DNA from: CAZENU01 sp965117035
GTDB taxonomy: Bacteria; Chloroflexota; Dehalococcoidia; Lucifugimonadales; CAZENU01
Assembly: GCA_965117035.1 (NCBI GenBank)
Contig: OZ220748.1
Location: 3,224,001 to 3,288,000 of the forward strand
DNA: 64,000 bases
Reading direction: 5' to 3'
Position numbers and translations under genes: made by a program. Under the pieces are notes generated by a model that was not told the DNA's origin, searched no databases, and saw only the letters and a program-made list of their open reading frames with translations. Positions 26,721 through 35,389 of the stretch are shown piece after piece; the stretch's first letter is position 1, and every line of letters starts with the position of its first letter.

Positions 26721-26754
26721 GCATAAGTGTAGAACTTGCGGCGGAGGCGATGAC

Positions 26755-26976
26755 GTGAGGAACATAACGCTGAGCGCCGACGAAGGGCTGATAGTGGCGG
26801 CACGCCAGCGGGCCGCCTCGGAGCGGACGACCCTGAATGCTCAATTTCGGCTGTGGCTCGAAGACTACGTCGGGCGAGAGCGTCAGGCGGCCCAGGCGCT
26901 GACGGTCATGCGTGAGCTTCAGGGCAGGCTGCGTGTCGGACGCAAGTTGACGCGGGACGAGATGAATGAGCGTTGA
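26755..26976 (+). CDS. vapB: VapB-type antitoxin
   Basis: A 73-residue protein. The N-terminal strand RNITLSADEGLIVAARQRA and the helix that follows fit a ribbon-helix-helix DNA-binding domain; the C-terminal acidic/basic tail would bind the toxin. It starts with GTG after GGAGG, and its end overlaps the start of the PIN-domain gene by 11 bases. It should neutralise the VapC beside it and repress the operon through the palindrome upstream. Confidence 0.8.
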   Translation: MRNITLSADEGLIVAARQRAASERTTLNAQFRLWLEDYVGRERQAAQALTVMRELQGRLRVGRKLTRDEMNER

Positions 26977-27400
26977 TCATTTCATCGACACCAACGTCTT
27001 CGTGTACCAGCTTGAGCGTGTTGACACACGCAAGGCCGAGATTGCTGAACGGTTGATCCGACGGGGCATGGCGAGCGGTACCGCTTGCATCAGCTTCCAG
27101 GTCGTCCAGGAGTGTCTCAACACTGCGATCCGGAAGGCCGCGACACCGCTGTCGGAGAACGAGATGCGAGCCTATCTCGACCAGGTCCTTGCGCCGCTGC
27201 TCAAGGTCCAGCCGAGCATTGAGCTCTACCACGCATCCCTCGACATACGGTCACGCTACCGCCTCGGCTACTACGACTCGCTCATCGTCGCGGCCGCCCT
27301 CGCAGTGGGCTGCGAACGTCTCTACACCGAGGACATGCAGCACGGTCAGCGGATACACGGGTTGACCATATACAACCCGTTCCTGCAACTACCGCAGTAG
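26966..27400 (+). CDS. vapC: VapC-type PIN-domain ribonuclease toxin
   Basis: A 144-residue PIN-domain protein. The acidic catalytic residues are visible: DTNVFVYQLE near the N-terminus, a glutamate in VVQECLN, aspartate in YYDSLIVAAAL, and TEDMQHGQ near the C-terminus. VapC toxins cut tRNA or rRNA when the antitoxin is degraded. The gene is intact and coupled to vapB, the only complete type II pair in this window. Confidence 0.87.
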   Translation: MSVDHFIDTNVFVYQLERVDTRKAEIAERLIRRGMASGTACISFQVVQECLNTAIRKAATPLSENEMRAYLDQVLAPLLKVQPSIELYHASLDIRSRYRLGYYDSLIVAAALAVGCERLYTEDMQHGQRIHGLTIYNPFLQLPQ

Positions 27401-27529
27401 AGCCGCCGCCTAAGTCGCGTGGCCATCCACGCCGGGTGGTTCGGGCGGGTCGCATCCCGCCGAATGCCGGCCATGTTCCGTTGACTGCGCCGGTTCCGCG
27501 CGGCTCCGCACAGGGCAAGGAGGGGGAAG

Positions 27530-28943
27530 ATGAACGACGCAAGCGGCCTTCCCGAGCATCTGCGGTTCCCGGACTCCGGGATCGAACAGGGCCAGGCGAT
27601 ATCGCTCGACCAGGCGGAGGAGATCGCCGACGAGGTCCGCGAGCTGATCAGCGCCGGCCGGGCGTACTCCGCCTGGGAGCTGATTCGCCACCTCCACCCG
27701 GCCGACATCGGCGCCATCGTTGCCGGGCTGCCCAGCGCCAGTCGAGACACGATGGTCCGGGTGATGTCGCCCGAGACCGTAGCCTGGATGCTGCGGCAGA
27801 TGAATCCCGTCGAGGCCGCGCGGGTCGGCACCCGGCTCGGCTCCCGGATGCTCTCGTTCGTACTCGGACAGGTCCATCCGCAACAGGCGCTGGCGACGCT
27901 CAGGCACCTGCCCGTCCTGCGAGCCCAGGAGGTGCAAGAATCCCTGGAGGAGCCTCTCCCGGAGGACGATCTGCTCGCGCAGGACCCGGGTACGGCGGGC
28001 GCCCTCATGGTCGCGCAGTTCCCGACCGTCGACGCCGACGGTCGCGTCGAGGAGGCCAGGGACAGTCTCAGGGCCCAGGGAGACGACCGGAACAGGTTCA
28101 CTCACGTGCTCACGGTCAATGAAGACGGCGAGCTCACGGGCGAGGTGAGCGTGGTCGATCTCGCCCTGGCGGAGAACGACACCCCGGTCCGTTCGCTGGC
28201 TGCCGCTGTCGTGGCGGCCGTTGCGAGCGACACTCCCGCGGAGGAGTGCGCCCGGCTCCAGCGCCACTACAACCTGACACAGCTTCCGGTGGTCGAGGAT
28301 GGTAGGCTGCAAGGCGTGATCCTGGCCGAGTCGCTGTTGAGCGCCGCCGTCGAGCAGGACACCCGACAGATGCAGCAGGTCGGCAGCGTGGCGGGCGAGA
28401 CGGTGGACGGCCCGCTGTACGGCTCGGTCCGGACGCGGCTGCCCTGGCTCACCGTCAACCTCGGCACGACGTTCCTCGCCGCGGCGACGGTAGCCCTCTT
28501 CGAGTCGACCCTGGCCCAAGGTGGTCGTGCTCGCGGTATTCCTGCCCGTGGTCGCGGGACAGGGCGGGATCGGCGGGACTCAGACGCTGACCCTGATCGT
28601 GCGGGCGATCGCGCTCGGCGAGCTCGTCGGCATAACGGCGCGCCGGCTGCTTGTCCGCGAGGCCGTCCTCGGGGTCGTCCACGGCGTCTGGCTCGGAGTC
28701 CTGGTCGCGGTCGTCGCGGTCGTCTGGAAGCAGAACCCCGGCCTCGGGCTCGTGCTGGGACTCGCGATGCTCGGCAACATGCTGATCGCCGGTTTCGTCG
28801 GCGCCGCGGTGCCGCTCTTCCTGCGGCGGCTGGGCCTCGATCCCGCTGTGGCGTCGGCGGTCGTCGTGACGACCTTCACCGACGTCTTCGGGTTCATGCT
28901 GTTTCTCGGCATCGCCAGCGCCTCGATAGGCTTGATCACGTAG
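27530..28943 (+). pseudogene. mgtE: Magnesium transporter MgtE, interrupted by a frameshift
   Basis: The first frame (27530 to about 28517) encodes the MgtE N-domain, two CBS domains (around residues 140-270) and the first membrane helix ending in LFESTLAQ. At GCCCAAGGTGG (28514-28524) there is one base too many. The next frame carries on with VVVLAVFLPVVAGQGGIGGTQTLTLIVRAIALGE, the family signature (usually GGNAGTQ), and the remaining four helices to a stop at 28943. Restoring the frame gives a full-length protein of about 470 residues. It may be a genuine pseudogene or a sequencing/assembly error; both halves are well conserved, favouring a very recent event or an error. Confidence 0.88.
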
Positions 28944-28968
28944 ACGCTCGGCCTGCGTCACCGCGGGC

Positions 28969-29955
28969 TCAGCCCCGCGGGCGCGGGTCGTTGGCGACGT
29001 TCTGCGGCCGGCCCTCCAGGAAGGCGATCACGTTGGACACCGCGCCCTCGTTCAGCAGCTCCATGCCCTCGGGCGTCTGGTCGGCGAGGTGAGGGGTCAT
29101 CACGATCTGCTCGCAGCCAAGCACGGGGTCGTCCGGCGGCAGCGGCTCCTGGTCGAAGACGTCGAGCCCCGCGCCCGCGAGGTGGCCCGAGTCGAGCGCC
29201 GCGATCAGCGCCGCCGTGTCGATCAGCTCGCCGCGGCCGCCGTTGATGAACAGCGCACCCGGCTTCATGATCTCGAACTCCCGCTGACCGATCATCCTCC
29301 GGCTGTCGTCGCTCAGCCGCACCTGGATGCTGACGACGTCCGACCGCGCCAGCAGGTCGTCGAGCTCCACGAAGCGGACGCCCAGCGCCTCCTCACGGTC
29401 GGGCGTCGGGTTGAACGTCCAGGCGATCACCTCCATGCCGAGCGCGTTAGCCAGCCGGGCGACCTCGCGTCCGACGTTCCCCGTGCCGATCAGGCCCAGC
29501 GTCTTGCCCTGCAGGAAGATGTTCTCCATGCGCGTCCACCGTCCCGCCTTGAGCTCTGAGGTCTGGAACGCCACCCGCTTGGCGGCGGCGAACATCAGCG
29601 CCACGATGTGCTCGCCGACGATCGGCGCGATGCGTCCGGGCTGGTTGCTGACGACGATCCCCAGCTCCGACGCCGCCTCCAGGTCGATCATGTCGGTGCC
29701 GATCGAGCACGTCGCGATCATCCGCAGGTCGGGCAGCGACTCGAGCGCGGGCCGGAACCACTTGACCGCGCCCCTGGTGTTGATGATGACCTGTGCGCCC
29801 TCGACGCGGCGCAGCTGCTCTTCCATCGAGCCCGGCCGGTCGTTGTACAGGTCCAGATCGCCGTACGGCTCGAGCCGGGCCAGGTGCGGCGAGCCCTCTA
29901 TCTGGATCGGCTCGTCGCCCGGGACCACGAACTTCATTCGCTCTCGATTTGCCAT
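28969..29955 (-). CDS. D-2-hydroxyacid dehydrogenase, NAD-dependent
   Basis: A 328-residue enzyme of the D-isomer-specific 2-hydroxyacid dehydrogenase family. The NAD motif is GLIGTGNVGREVARLA. The catalytic Arg is in SIQVRLSDDSR, the Glu in FDQEPLPPDDP and the His in MTPHLADQT. It interconverts 2-keto and D-2-hydroxy acids (glyoxylate, phosphoglycerate or similar); substrate unknown. The ATG at 29955 is the proper start; the frame continues upstream for over 450 bases only because the repeat array there happens to be open. Convergent with mgtE. Confidence 0.9.
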   Translation of the reverse strand: MANRERMKFVVPGDEPIQIEGSPHLARLEPYGDLDLYNDRPGSMEEQLRRVEGAQVIINTRGAVKWFRPALESLPDLRMIATCSIGTDMIDLEAASELGIVVSNQPGRIAPIVGEHIVALMFAAAKRVAFQTSELKAGRWTRMENIFLQGKTLGLIGTGNVGREVARLANALGMEVIAWTFNPTPDREEALGVRFVELDDLLARSDVVSIQVRLSDDSRRMIGQREFEIMKPGALFINGGRGELIDTAALIAALDSGHLAGAGLDVFDQEPLPPDDPVLGCEQIVMTPHLADQTPEGMELLNEGAVSNVIAFLEGRPQNVANDPRPRG

Positions 29956-29991
29956 GTCGCTCACCTCGCTGTGACGTGCCCGAATGCCGGT

Positions 29992-30440
29992 GGGGTCGCC
30001 GGAGTCTAACAGGCTGCCAGGAGACTGTCGTCCTGAACGGAGCCGAAGGACCTGAGGCGGGGCCGCCTTGGTCATGCGTCGACCCCGCCCCAGGCCCCTC
30101 ACTCCGTTCGGGGCGATATTCTGCGGCCCCATAGAGCTGGTCGGCGCGGGGTCGCCGGAGTCTAACAGGCTGCCAGGAGACTGTCGTCCTGAGCGGAGCC
30201 GAAGGACCTGGGGTGGGGTGGTCGCCACGACGTGGGCCTCGCGTTGACCCCGCCCCAGGCCCCTCACTCCGTTCGGGGCGACATTCTGCGGCCCCATAGA
30301 GCTGGTCGGCGCGGGGTCGCCGGAGTCTATCAGGCTGCCAGGAGACTGTCGTCCTGAGCGGAGCCGAAGGACCTGGGGTGGGGTGGCCTTGGCCATGCGT
30401 CGACCCCGCCCCAGGCCCCTCACTCCGTTCGGGGCGACAT
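29992..30440. repeat. Tandem array of repeat family B, about 2.8 units of 156-165 bp
   Basis: GGGGTCGCCGGAGTCTA recurs at 29992, 30148 and 30313. Each unit contains GTCGTCCTGARCGGAGCCGAAGGACCT and, 40-60 bases on, the imperfect complement CCAGGCCCCTCACTCCGTTCGGGGCGA, so each can fold into a long hairpin. Single relatives lie at 26190-26290 and 31444-31545. No gene is seen between 29956 and 30494. Confidence 0.9.
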
Positions 30441-30494
30441 GTGTTGCAGGCCCCGTTGCCGTTCAGCGGCTCGGACGGTGCGGCGCGCGGTCCG

Positions 30495-31406
30495 TCACAG
30501 CAACCTCGGACTTCGGACCAGGCTCTCGTCGAAGACCTTCGCCGCCAGCCTGGCGTTGACCGTCGCCTGGTCCTCGTTGTTCGTGTTGATGATGACGTGC
30601 ACCTCGTCGGCGCTCGACCTCATCGTCTCGATCCGCGGGGCCCACTCCGCCATCTCCGACTCGGTGTAGTAGTAGTCGAACCGCTCCGCCGACTTCTTCA
30701 ACCCCTTTTTCTCCCACGTGTCGCGGTTGCGCCCGTGGAAGCGGACGATACCGAACTGTCCGGTGACGTCGGCCACCGGCGGCACGGACGAGTCGAACCC
30801 CTGCGGCTCGTCGACCGAGACGAAGCTGATCCCGGACCGCCGCAGGTAGCCGAGCGTCTCCTCCAGCCCGTCGTCCGCGAGCCAGAAGCGGTTGCGCAGC
30901 TCGACGGCGACGGGGTATCCGGCCATGCGCTCGCGACACTCGTCGACGTGGGCGTAGCTGCTTCGCCGCGGCATGAACCAGGGCGGGAACTGGAAGAGCA
31001 CGACGCCGAGCTTGCCCGCGCCGCGAATCGTGTCCACGACGCCGCGGAACATCTCCCACAGCGCGTCCTTATGCCCGTCGGGAACGTCGTTGTAGTACAG
31101 GCTGCGCTTCGATGCCAGCTCGTCAGGCAGGGCGGCCCTGACGTCCGGCGGCAGGAACCTGGGCGGAGTCGGATGCGCCGTGAACAGCCTGAACGCCTTG
31201 ATGTTGAAGGTGAAGCCGTCCGGCGTCGCGCCGACCCAGGATGCGGGCATGCGCGGCGCCGGTATCGCGTAGTACGACGTGTCGACCTCCACCAGCGGGA
31301 ACTCCGCCGCGTAGAAGGTCAGCTTCTCGGCCGGCTTCATCCCGCGCGGGTAGTAGTCGTTCAGATCCGTCCACGCCGCGACCCCGATCTTCACCGTGAC
31401 TGCCAT
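30495..31406 (-). CDS. DUF72-family protein
   Basis: A 303-residue TIM-barrel-like protein of the DUF72 family: IGVAAWTDLNDYYPRG at the start, VEVDTSYYAIP, FNIKAFRLFTAH, GVVLFQFPPWF, VAVELRNRFW, and the terminal IINTNNEDQATVNARL. Function of the family is not established. I use ATG 31406; the longer upstream frame lies in repeat B DNA. Same strand as the acyl-CoA dehydrogenase gene, separated by about 150 bases of repeat. Confidence 0.85.
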   Translation of the reverse strand: MAVTVKIGVAAWTDLNDYYPRGMKPAEKLTFYAAEFPLVEVDTSYYAIPAPRMPASWVGATPDGFTFNIKAFRLFTAHPTPPRFLPPDVRAALPDELASKRSLYYNDVPDGHKDALWEMFRGVVDTIRGAGKLGVVLFQFPPWFMPRRSSYAHVDECRERMAGYPVAVELRNRFWLADDGLEETLGYLRRSGISFVSVDEPQGFDSSVPPVADVTGQFGIVRFHGRNRDTWEKKGLKKSAERFDYYYTESEMAEWAPRIETMRSSADEVHVIINTNNEDQATVNARLAAKVFDESLVRSPRLL

Positions 31407-31443
31407 CGATATTGGCCTGCCCTCTCCTGTCTCGGGCCTGCTG

Positions 31444-31545
31444 ATGTCGCCCCGAACGGAGTGAGGGGCCTGGGGCGGGGTCGACTTGGACAGCATGTCA
31501 ACCCGACCCCGGGCCCTTCGGCGTCGCTCAGGACGACGGTTGTTC
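31444..31545. repeat. Single copy of repeat family B, inverted
   Basis: TGTCGCCCCGAACGGAGTGA ... GGGCCCTTCGGCGTCGCTC ... GACGAC matches the array at 29992-30440 in the opposite orientation and is itself an imperfect palindrome. Confidence 0.7.
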
Positions 31546-31554
31546 CTCAGCCTG

Positions 31555-32712
31555 CTACTGGAACGCGTTTTCGCCGGTGATGTGGCGGCCCAGCACGAGC
31601 GTGTGGACGTCGTAGGTGCCCTCGTAGGTGTCGACCGTCTCCAGGTTGAGCATGTGGCGGATCGCGTGGTGGTCGAGCGTGATGCCGGCGGCGCCGAGGA
31701 TGTCCCTGGCTGCGCGAGCGCCCTCCAGCGCGGCGCGGACGTTCTCACGCTTCGCCAGCGACACCTGCGTGTGGTCGGCCGCGCCCTCGTCCTTCAGCCT
31801 GCCCAGCCGCCACGCGCGCAGCAGGCCGCTCGTGTGGTCGGCCAGCATCCGCGCCAGCTTCGCCTGCACGAGCTGGCGCGACGCGATGGGCCTGCCGAAG
31901 GTGCGCCGGTTCCGGGAGAACTCGACCGCCTCCGCGTAGACGGCCTCCAGCGCGCCCAAAGCGCCCCAGGCGATGCCGTACCGCGCCTGCGTCAGGCACG
32001 ACAGCGGCGAGGCGAGGCCCCTCGCGCCAGGCAGCATCTGCTCCGCGGAGACTCGGACGCCGTCAAGCACCAGCTCGCTGGTCACAGACGCCCGCAGGCT
32101 CATCTTGCGCTCGACCGGGTTCGCCGCGAAGCCGGCCGCGTCGGTCGGGACGAGGAAGCCGCGGACCTCGCCCTCGTCGTCCTTCGCCCAGACGAGCGCG
32201 ACGTCGGCGATGCCGCCGTTGCTGATCCACATCTTCGTCCCATCCACGACGTAGGAGTCGCCGTCCCTGCGGGCGCGGGTCGACATCGCGGCGACGTCCG
32301 ACCCGCCCTCCGACTCCGTCAGCCCGAAGCAGCCGACCGTCTCGCCGCTCGCGAGTCCCGGCAGGTACCGCGCCCTCTGCTCGTCGCTGCCGTACCGGTG
32401 CACCGGGTACATCACCAGCGAGCTCTGGACGCTGACGAAGCTGCGCAGCCCGGAGTCGACCCGCTCCAGCTCGTACATGACCAGCCCGTAGGCCACGCTG
32501 CTTATCGTCTCGTCATGGATGCCCGGCAGCGTCGAGCCGAAGAGCCCCATCTCGGCGAGGCGCGGCACGAGATGTGCCGGGAAGACGCCCTCCTCCCACC
32601 AGCGGCCGATGTGGGGGAGCGCCTCGGCGTCGAGGAAGCGCCGCAGCGCCGACTGTACCTGGCGCTCCTCGGGGGTCAGCAGGTTGGCTACGGCGTAGAA
32701 GTCCAGCATCAC
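31555..32712 (-). CDS. Acyl-CoA dehydrogenase, glutaryl-CoA dehydrogenase type
   Basis: A 385-residue flavoprotein. The FAD/substrate loop reads FGLTESEGGSDVAAM, with KMWISNGG next and TQARYGIAWGALGA in the helical domain. The catalytic base is in the ending TYEGTYDVHTLVLGRHITGENAF, a motif seen in glutaryl-CoA dehydrogenases, which oxidise and decarboxylate glutaryl-CoA to crotonyl-CoA in lysine/tryptophan and aromatic breakdown. A relative acting on another acyl-CoA is possible. Start GTG 32712 or ATG 32709, adjacent codons. A methyltransferase gene lies 24 bases upstream on the same strand. Confidence 0.88.
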   Translation of the reverse strand: MMLDFYAVANLLTPEERQVQSALRRFLDAEALPHIGRWWEEGVFPAHLVPRLAEMGLFGSTLPGIHDETISSVAYGLVMYELERVDSGLRSFVSVQSSLVMYPVHRYGSDEQRARYLPGLASGETVGCFGLTESEGGSDVAAMSTRARRDGDSYVVDGTKMWISNGGIADVALVWAKDDEGEVRGFLVPTDAAGFAANPVERKMSLRASVTSELVLDGVRVSAEQMLPGARGLASPLSCLTQARYGIAWGALGALEAVYAEAVEFSRNRRTFGRPIASRQLVQAKLARMLADHTSGLLRAWRLGRLKDEGAADHTQVSLAKRENVRAALEGARAARDILGAAGITLDHHAIRHMLNLETVDTYEGTYDVHTLVLGRHITGENAFQ

Positions 32713-32736
32713 GTTACGTCCAGGGGAGGCCCGCGG

Positions 32737-33306
32737 TCACCCGTGCGTCGCGATGACCGCGTACTGTCTCGGGCCCAGTGGCCGCGGCTCTCCCGTCGCC
32801 AGTCCCGCCTCGCCGAAGATGCGCGCCGTCTCCTCCGGGGGGATGCGGCTGCTCGTCGCCCCGTCGGGGTTCCACTCCACGACCAGGGCGAGTCCGTCGG
32901 GCTTGAGCAGCCGGGCGACGTCCCGCGCCATCGCGACCCGGTCGTCCGTCTCGTCGGGGTAGTGCAGCACCTGGGCGAGGACCAGGAAGTCGGCCGTGTC
33001 CGCCGGCAGCGGGGCGACGCCTTCGTTGAGCAGCGCGGTCACGTTCCCGCTGCCCATCTCGGTTGCCCGGTCGGCGATGAGCGCAGTCATCCTCGGCTCG
33101 ATGTCGACGGCGTACACCACGCCGTCGGGGCCGACGATCTCCGCGGCGGGGAAGGTGAACAGGCCGGGGCCGCAGCCGTAGTCGACGAGCGTCTGGCCCG
33201 CCGAAACGCCCGCGTCGCGCAGGCACTGCTCGGGCGTCACGTCGCCCAGCCGGTCCTCCGCGTCCAGCAGCGACGCGATCCACTCCTTGTCGTAGCGCGC
33301 GCACAT
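32737..33306 (-). CDS. Class I SAM-dependent methyltransferase
   Basis: A 189-residue Rossmann-fold methyltransferase. Motif I is LVDYGCGPGLFTFPAAE, motif II region VYAVDIEPRM, and a later ADFLVLAQVLHYPD matches motif IV. The post-methyl strand is DGLALVVEWNP. Substrate cannot be told; the compact fold resembles UbiE/Methyltransf_25 members. Divergent from the enolase-superfamily gene at 33406. Confidence 0.82.
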   Translation of the reverse strand: MCARYDKEWIASLLDAEDRLGDVTPEQCLRDAGVSAGQTLVDYGCGPGLFTFPAAEIVGPDGVVYAVDIEPRMTALIADRATEMGSGNVTALLNEGVAPLPADTADFLVLAQVLHYPDETDDRVAMARDVARLLKPDGLALVVEWNPDGATSSRIPPEETARIFGEAGLATGEPRPLGPRQYAVIATHG

Positions 33307-33405
33307 CTCAGGCGGGCCCTCCAGCGCTGTCGTCTCCCCGGAGGCCGGGGGCGGGCGCTATGGTATCATTCGTGCCCCGCCGAAGCGCGGCCCCCGGAGG
33401 GCGCG

Positions 33406-34614
33406 ATGAAGATCACCAACGTCGAGACGTTCATAGTCGACGCCGGCTTCCGGCCCTGGACCTTCGTCAAGATCGAGACGGACGAGGGCGTCACCGGCTA
33501 CGGCGAGTGCAGCGACGGCAGGTCTCCGACCGGCGTCGTCGGCACGATCGAGGACCTCGCGCCGGCGCTGATAGGGCAGGACCCGAGGCCGTTCGAGATG
33601 CGGTTCTGGGACATGCTCCGCCGCGTCCGGCAGTCTCCGGGCGGCATCGCCGCCAAGGCCATGGCGGGCGTCGAGTGCGCGCTGCTGGACATCAAGGCCA
33701 AGGCGCTCGGCATATCGGTCGTCGAGCTGTTCGGCGGGCCGACGCGCGACAGGACGCGCCTCTACTGGTCGCACTGCGGCACGACGAGGGCGCTGTGGCC
33801 CGACCTGCTCGGCACGCCGCCGCTGCGCACGATGGACGACATCGCCGACCTCGGCCGCGAGGTCGTCAGCCGCGGCTACACGGCGCTGAAGACCAACATC
33901 GTCATGCCCGGCGATCCGGCGGACGTCTTCTTCGGCGGCTTCGGCGGTGGAGTCGGAACGACCGACCAGTACGTGACGACGCCCCTGCTCCGCCACATCG
34001 AAACGCTGATAGGCACCTTCCGCGACGCCGTCGGCCCGGACGTCGACATCAACCTCGACCTGAACTTCAACTTCAAGCCCGAGAGCGCGATGCGAATCGC
34101 GAAGGTGCTGGAGCAGTTCGACCTGCTGTGGCTCGAGATCGACATGTACGACCCGGACGCGATTCTCCAGATCAAGCAGTCGACCGACACGAAGATATGC
34201 ACCGGCGAGAACCTCTACTACATGCGCGACTACCTCCCGTACTTCCAGCGTCACGCGGCCGACGTCTTCATGATCGACGTGCCCTGGAACGGCTTCAGCC
34301 CGTCGAAGAAGATCGGCGACCTCGCCGAGGTGTACCAGCTCAACGTCGCCCCCCACAACTACTACAGCCACCTGTCCGACTTCATGAGCGCGAGCCTGTG
34401 CGCCGTTCTGCCCAACGTCCGCATCATGGAGACGGACGTCGACGACGTGCCCTGGAAGCGCGACCTCGTGACGGTGCAGCCGGAGATCGTCGACGGCTAC
34501 ATCACGACCCCCGCCGGCCCCGGCTGGGGCGCCGACCTCAACGAGGACGTCGCCCGCGCCCACGCCTGGCGCCCCGGCAACTACTGGGAAGGCTCCCAAG
34601 CCCAGCGGCGGTAG
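33406..34614 (+). CDS. Enolase-superfamily (mandelate racemase/muconate lactonizing type) enzyme, second paralogue
   Basis: A 402-residue protein beginning MKITNVETFIVD after a GGAGGG box. Metal ligands appear in INLDLNFNF (Asp), LWLEIDMYDP (Glu) and ICTGENLYY (Glu). The base pair is suggested by ALKTN (Lys) and VAPHNYYSHLSDF (His). It has a glycine-rich insertion FFGGFGGGVGTTDQ near residue 170. This resembles acid-sugar dehydratases more than racemases; substrate unknown. Only distantly related to the paralogue at 8499. Confidence 0.85.
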   Translation: MKITNVETFIVDAGFRPWTFVKIETDEGVTGYGECSDGRSPTGVVGTIEDLAPALIGQDPRPFEMRFWDMLRRVRQSPGGIAAKAMAGVECALLDIKAKALGISVVELFGGPTRDRTRLYWSHCGTTRALWPDLLGTPPLRTMDDIADLGREVVSRGYTALKTNIVMPGDPADVFFGGFGGGVGTTDQYVTTPLLRHIETLIGTFRDAVGPDVDINLDLNFNFKPESAMRIAKVLEQFDLLWLEIDMYDPDAILQIKQSTDTKICTGENLYYMRDYLPYFQRHAADVFMIDVPWNGFSPSKKIGDLAEVYQLNVAPHNYYSHLSDFMSASLCAVLPNVRIMETDVDDVPWKRDLVTVQPEIVDGYITTPAGPGWGADLNEDVARAHAWRPGNYWEGSQAQRR

Positions 34615-34682
34615 AGTCCGCACTGTTTGGTGGGCGATTACGGTTTGGGTTTTGGGTAAGGGGGTGAATCTGCAAGAACGAC

Positions 34683-34925
34683 ATGAAGAAGACAGGCCTC
34701 GTCGGCTCTTCGCTGGACCACTTGATTGGGAAATGGACGGCGGCGGAAGCGGATGAGATGGAGTCCGCTCTTGAGGACTTCGAGAAGATCGACGAGGTTC
34801 CGCCGCTCTCTGACGACTATCTGGGAGGCTGCCAGTCGCGTCCACGCTGGCGCCAGGCGGCGCGCTGCGCCGTTCGGTCATGCGCCATTCACTGGAATAG
34901 GAGTATGGGTGACGTTGACGAATAG
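34683..34925 (+). CDS. Small protein with antitoxin-like N-terminus, possibly a VapB remnant
   Basis: An 80-residue frame. The first 38 residues (VGSSLDHLIGKWTAAEADEMESALEDFEKID) match the usual C-terminal half of VapB antitoxins; the rest is unlike it. In the next frame, the same DNA reads TIWEAASRVHAGARRRAAPFGHAP, reminiscent of the end of a PIN toxin. I read this as the debris of a vapBC pair, partly deleted and shifted, but a small unrelated gene is possible. It overlaps the start of the GIY-YIG gene. Confidence 0.35.
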   Translation: MKKTGLVGSSLDHLIGKWTAAEADEMESALEDFEKIDEVPPLSDDYLGGCQSRPRWRQAARCAVRSCAIHWNRSMGDVDE

Positions 34926-35376
34926 CAGATTTCAGGAGATCGTCGACAAGATGGAGCCACTGCTCCAGGAGCTACGCTGCTCCGATCTGCTCACTTTGGA
35001 TGACCTCAGGAGAGTTCCCGAGCACGGCGTCTATGTGTTTTACGAGGGCGATACACCCATCTATGTCGGCCGGTCCAGGCGGATGCGCCAGCGCATTCGA
35101 GAGCATGGTGCAAAGAGTTCGAGGCATGAGTCGGCCACCTTTGCACTGAAGCTACTGCGGGAGGTAGTCGGAGAGCCTGAAGGGCACTCCTCCGAGTACA
35201 CCAGGCCGCAGCTACAGGCAAAGTATCGTGAGGAGTACGAAGCACAAAGGGAGCGCGTACGAAAAATGCGGATTCGAGTGGTCGAGATCGAGGACCCGAT
35301 AGTCCAGACCATGTTCGAAACGTACGCGATTCTCGCGCTGGACACGACGAAATACAACACGTTCCACACCACGTAG
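34909..35376 (+). CDS. Stand-alone GIY-YIG nuclease-fold protein
   Basis: A 155-residue protein with one GIY-YIG domain: GVYVFYEGDTPIYVGRS (the GIY and YIG positions read GVY and YVG), then RMRQRIREHG with the conserved arginine. The later half is helical and basic. The conserved metal-binding glutamate could be in FETYAIL near the end. No second domain is present. Start at GTG 34909 (GGAG upstream); TTG 34915 is also possible. Such lone domains occur in repair, restriction and mobile-element contexts; no partner is visible here. Confidence 0.72.
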   Translation: MTLTNSRFQEIVDKMEPLLQELRCSDLLTLDDLRRVPEHGVYVFYEGDTPIYVGRSRRMRQRIREHGAKSSRHESATFALKLLREVVGEPEGHSSEYTRPQLQAKYREEYEAQRERVRKMRIRVVEIEDPIVQTMFETYAILALDTTKYNTFHTT

Positions 35377-35389
35377 GCTCTGGCTCCGC

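Noticed and set aside
24825..26765. 646-residue minus-strand frame over the second CocE gene and its downstream repeats
   Set aside because: Antisense shadow; it crosses intergenic repeats, and the plus-strand hydrolase motifs are unambiguous.
29956..30423. N-terminal extension of the D-2-hydroxyacid dehydrogenase through the repeat array
   Set aside because: The repeat units happen to be open in that frame and give periodic sequence; the conserved protein starts at ATG 29955.
31486..33405. Long N-terminal extension of the enolase-superfamily gene at 33406
   Set aside because: It runs antisense through the acyl-CoA dehydrogenase and methyltransferase genes. ATG 33406 has a strong ribosome site and starts the conserved domain.
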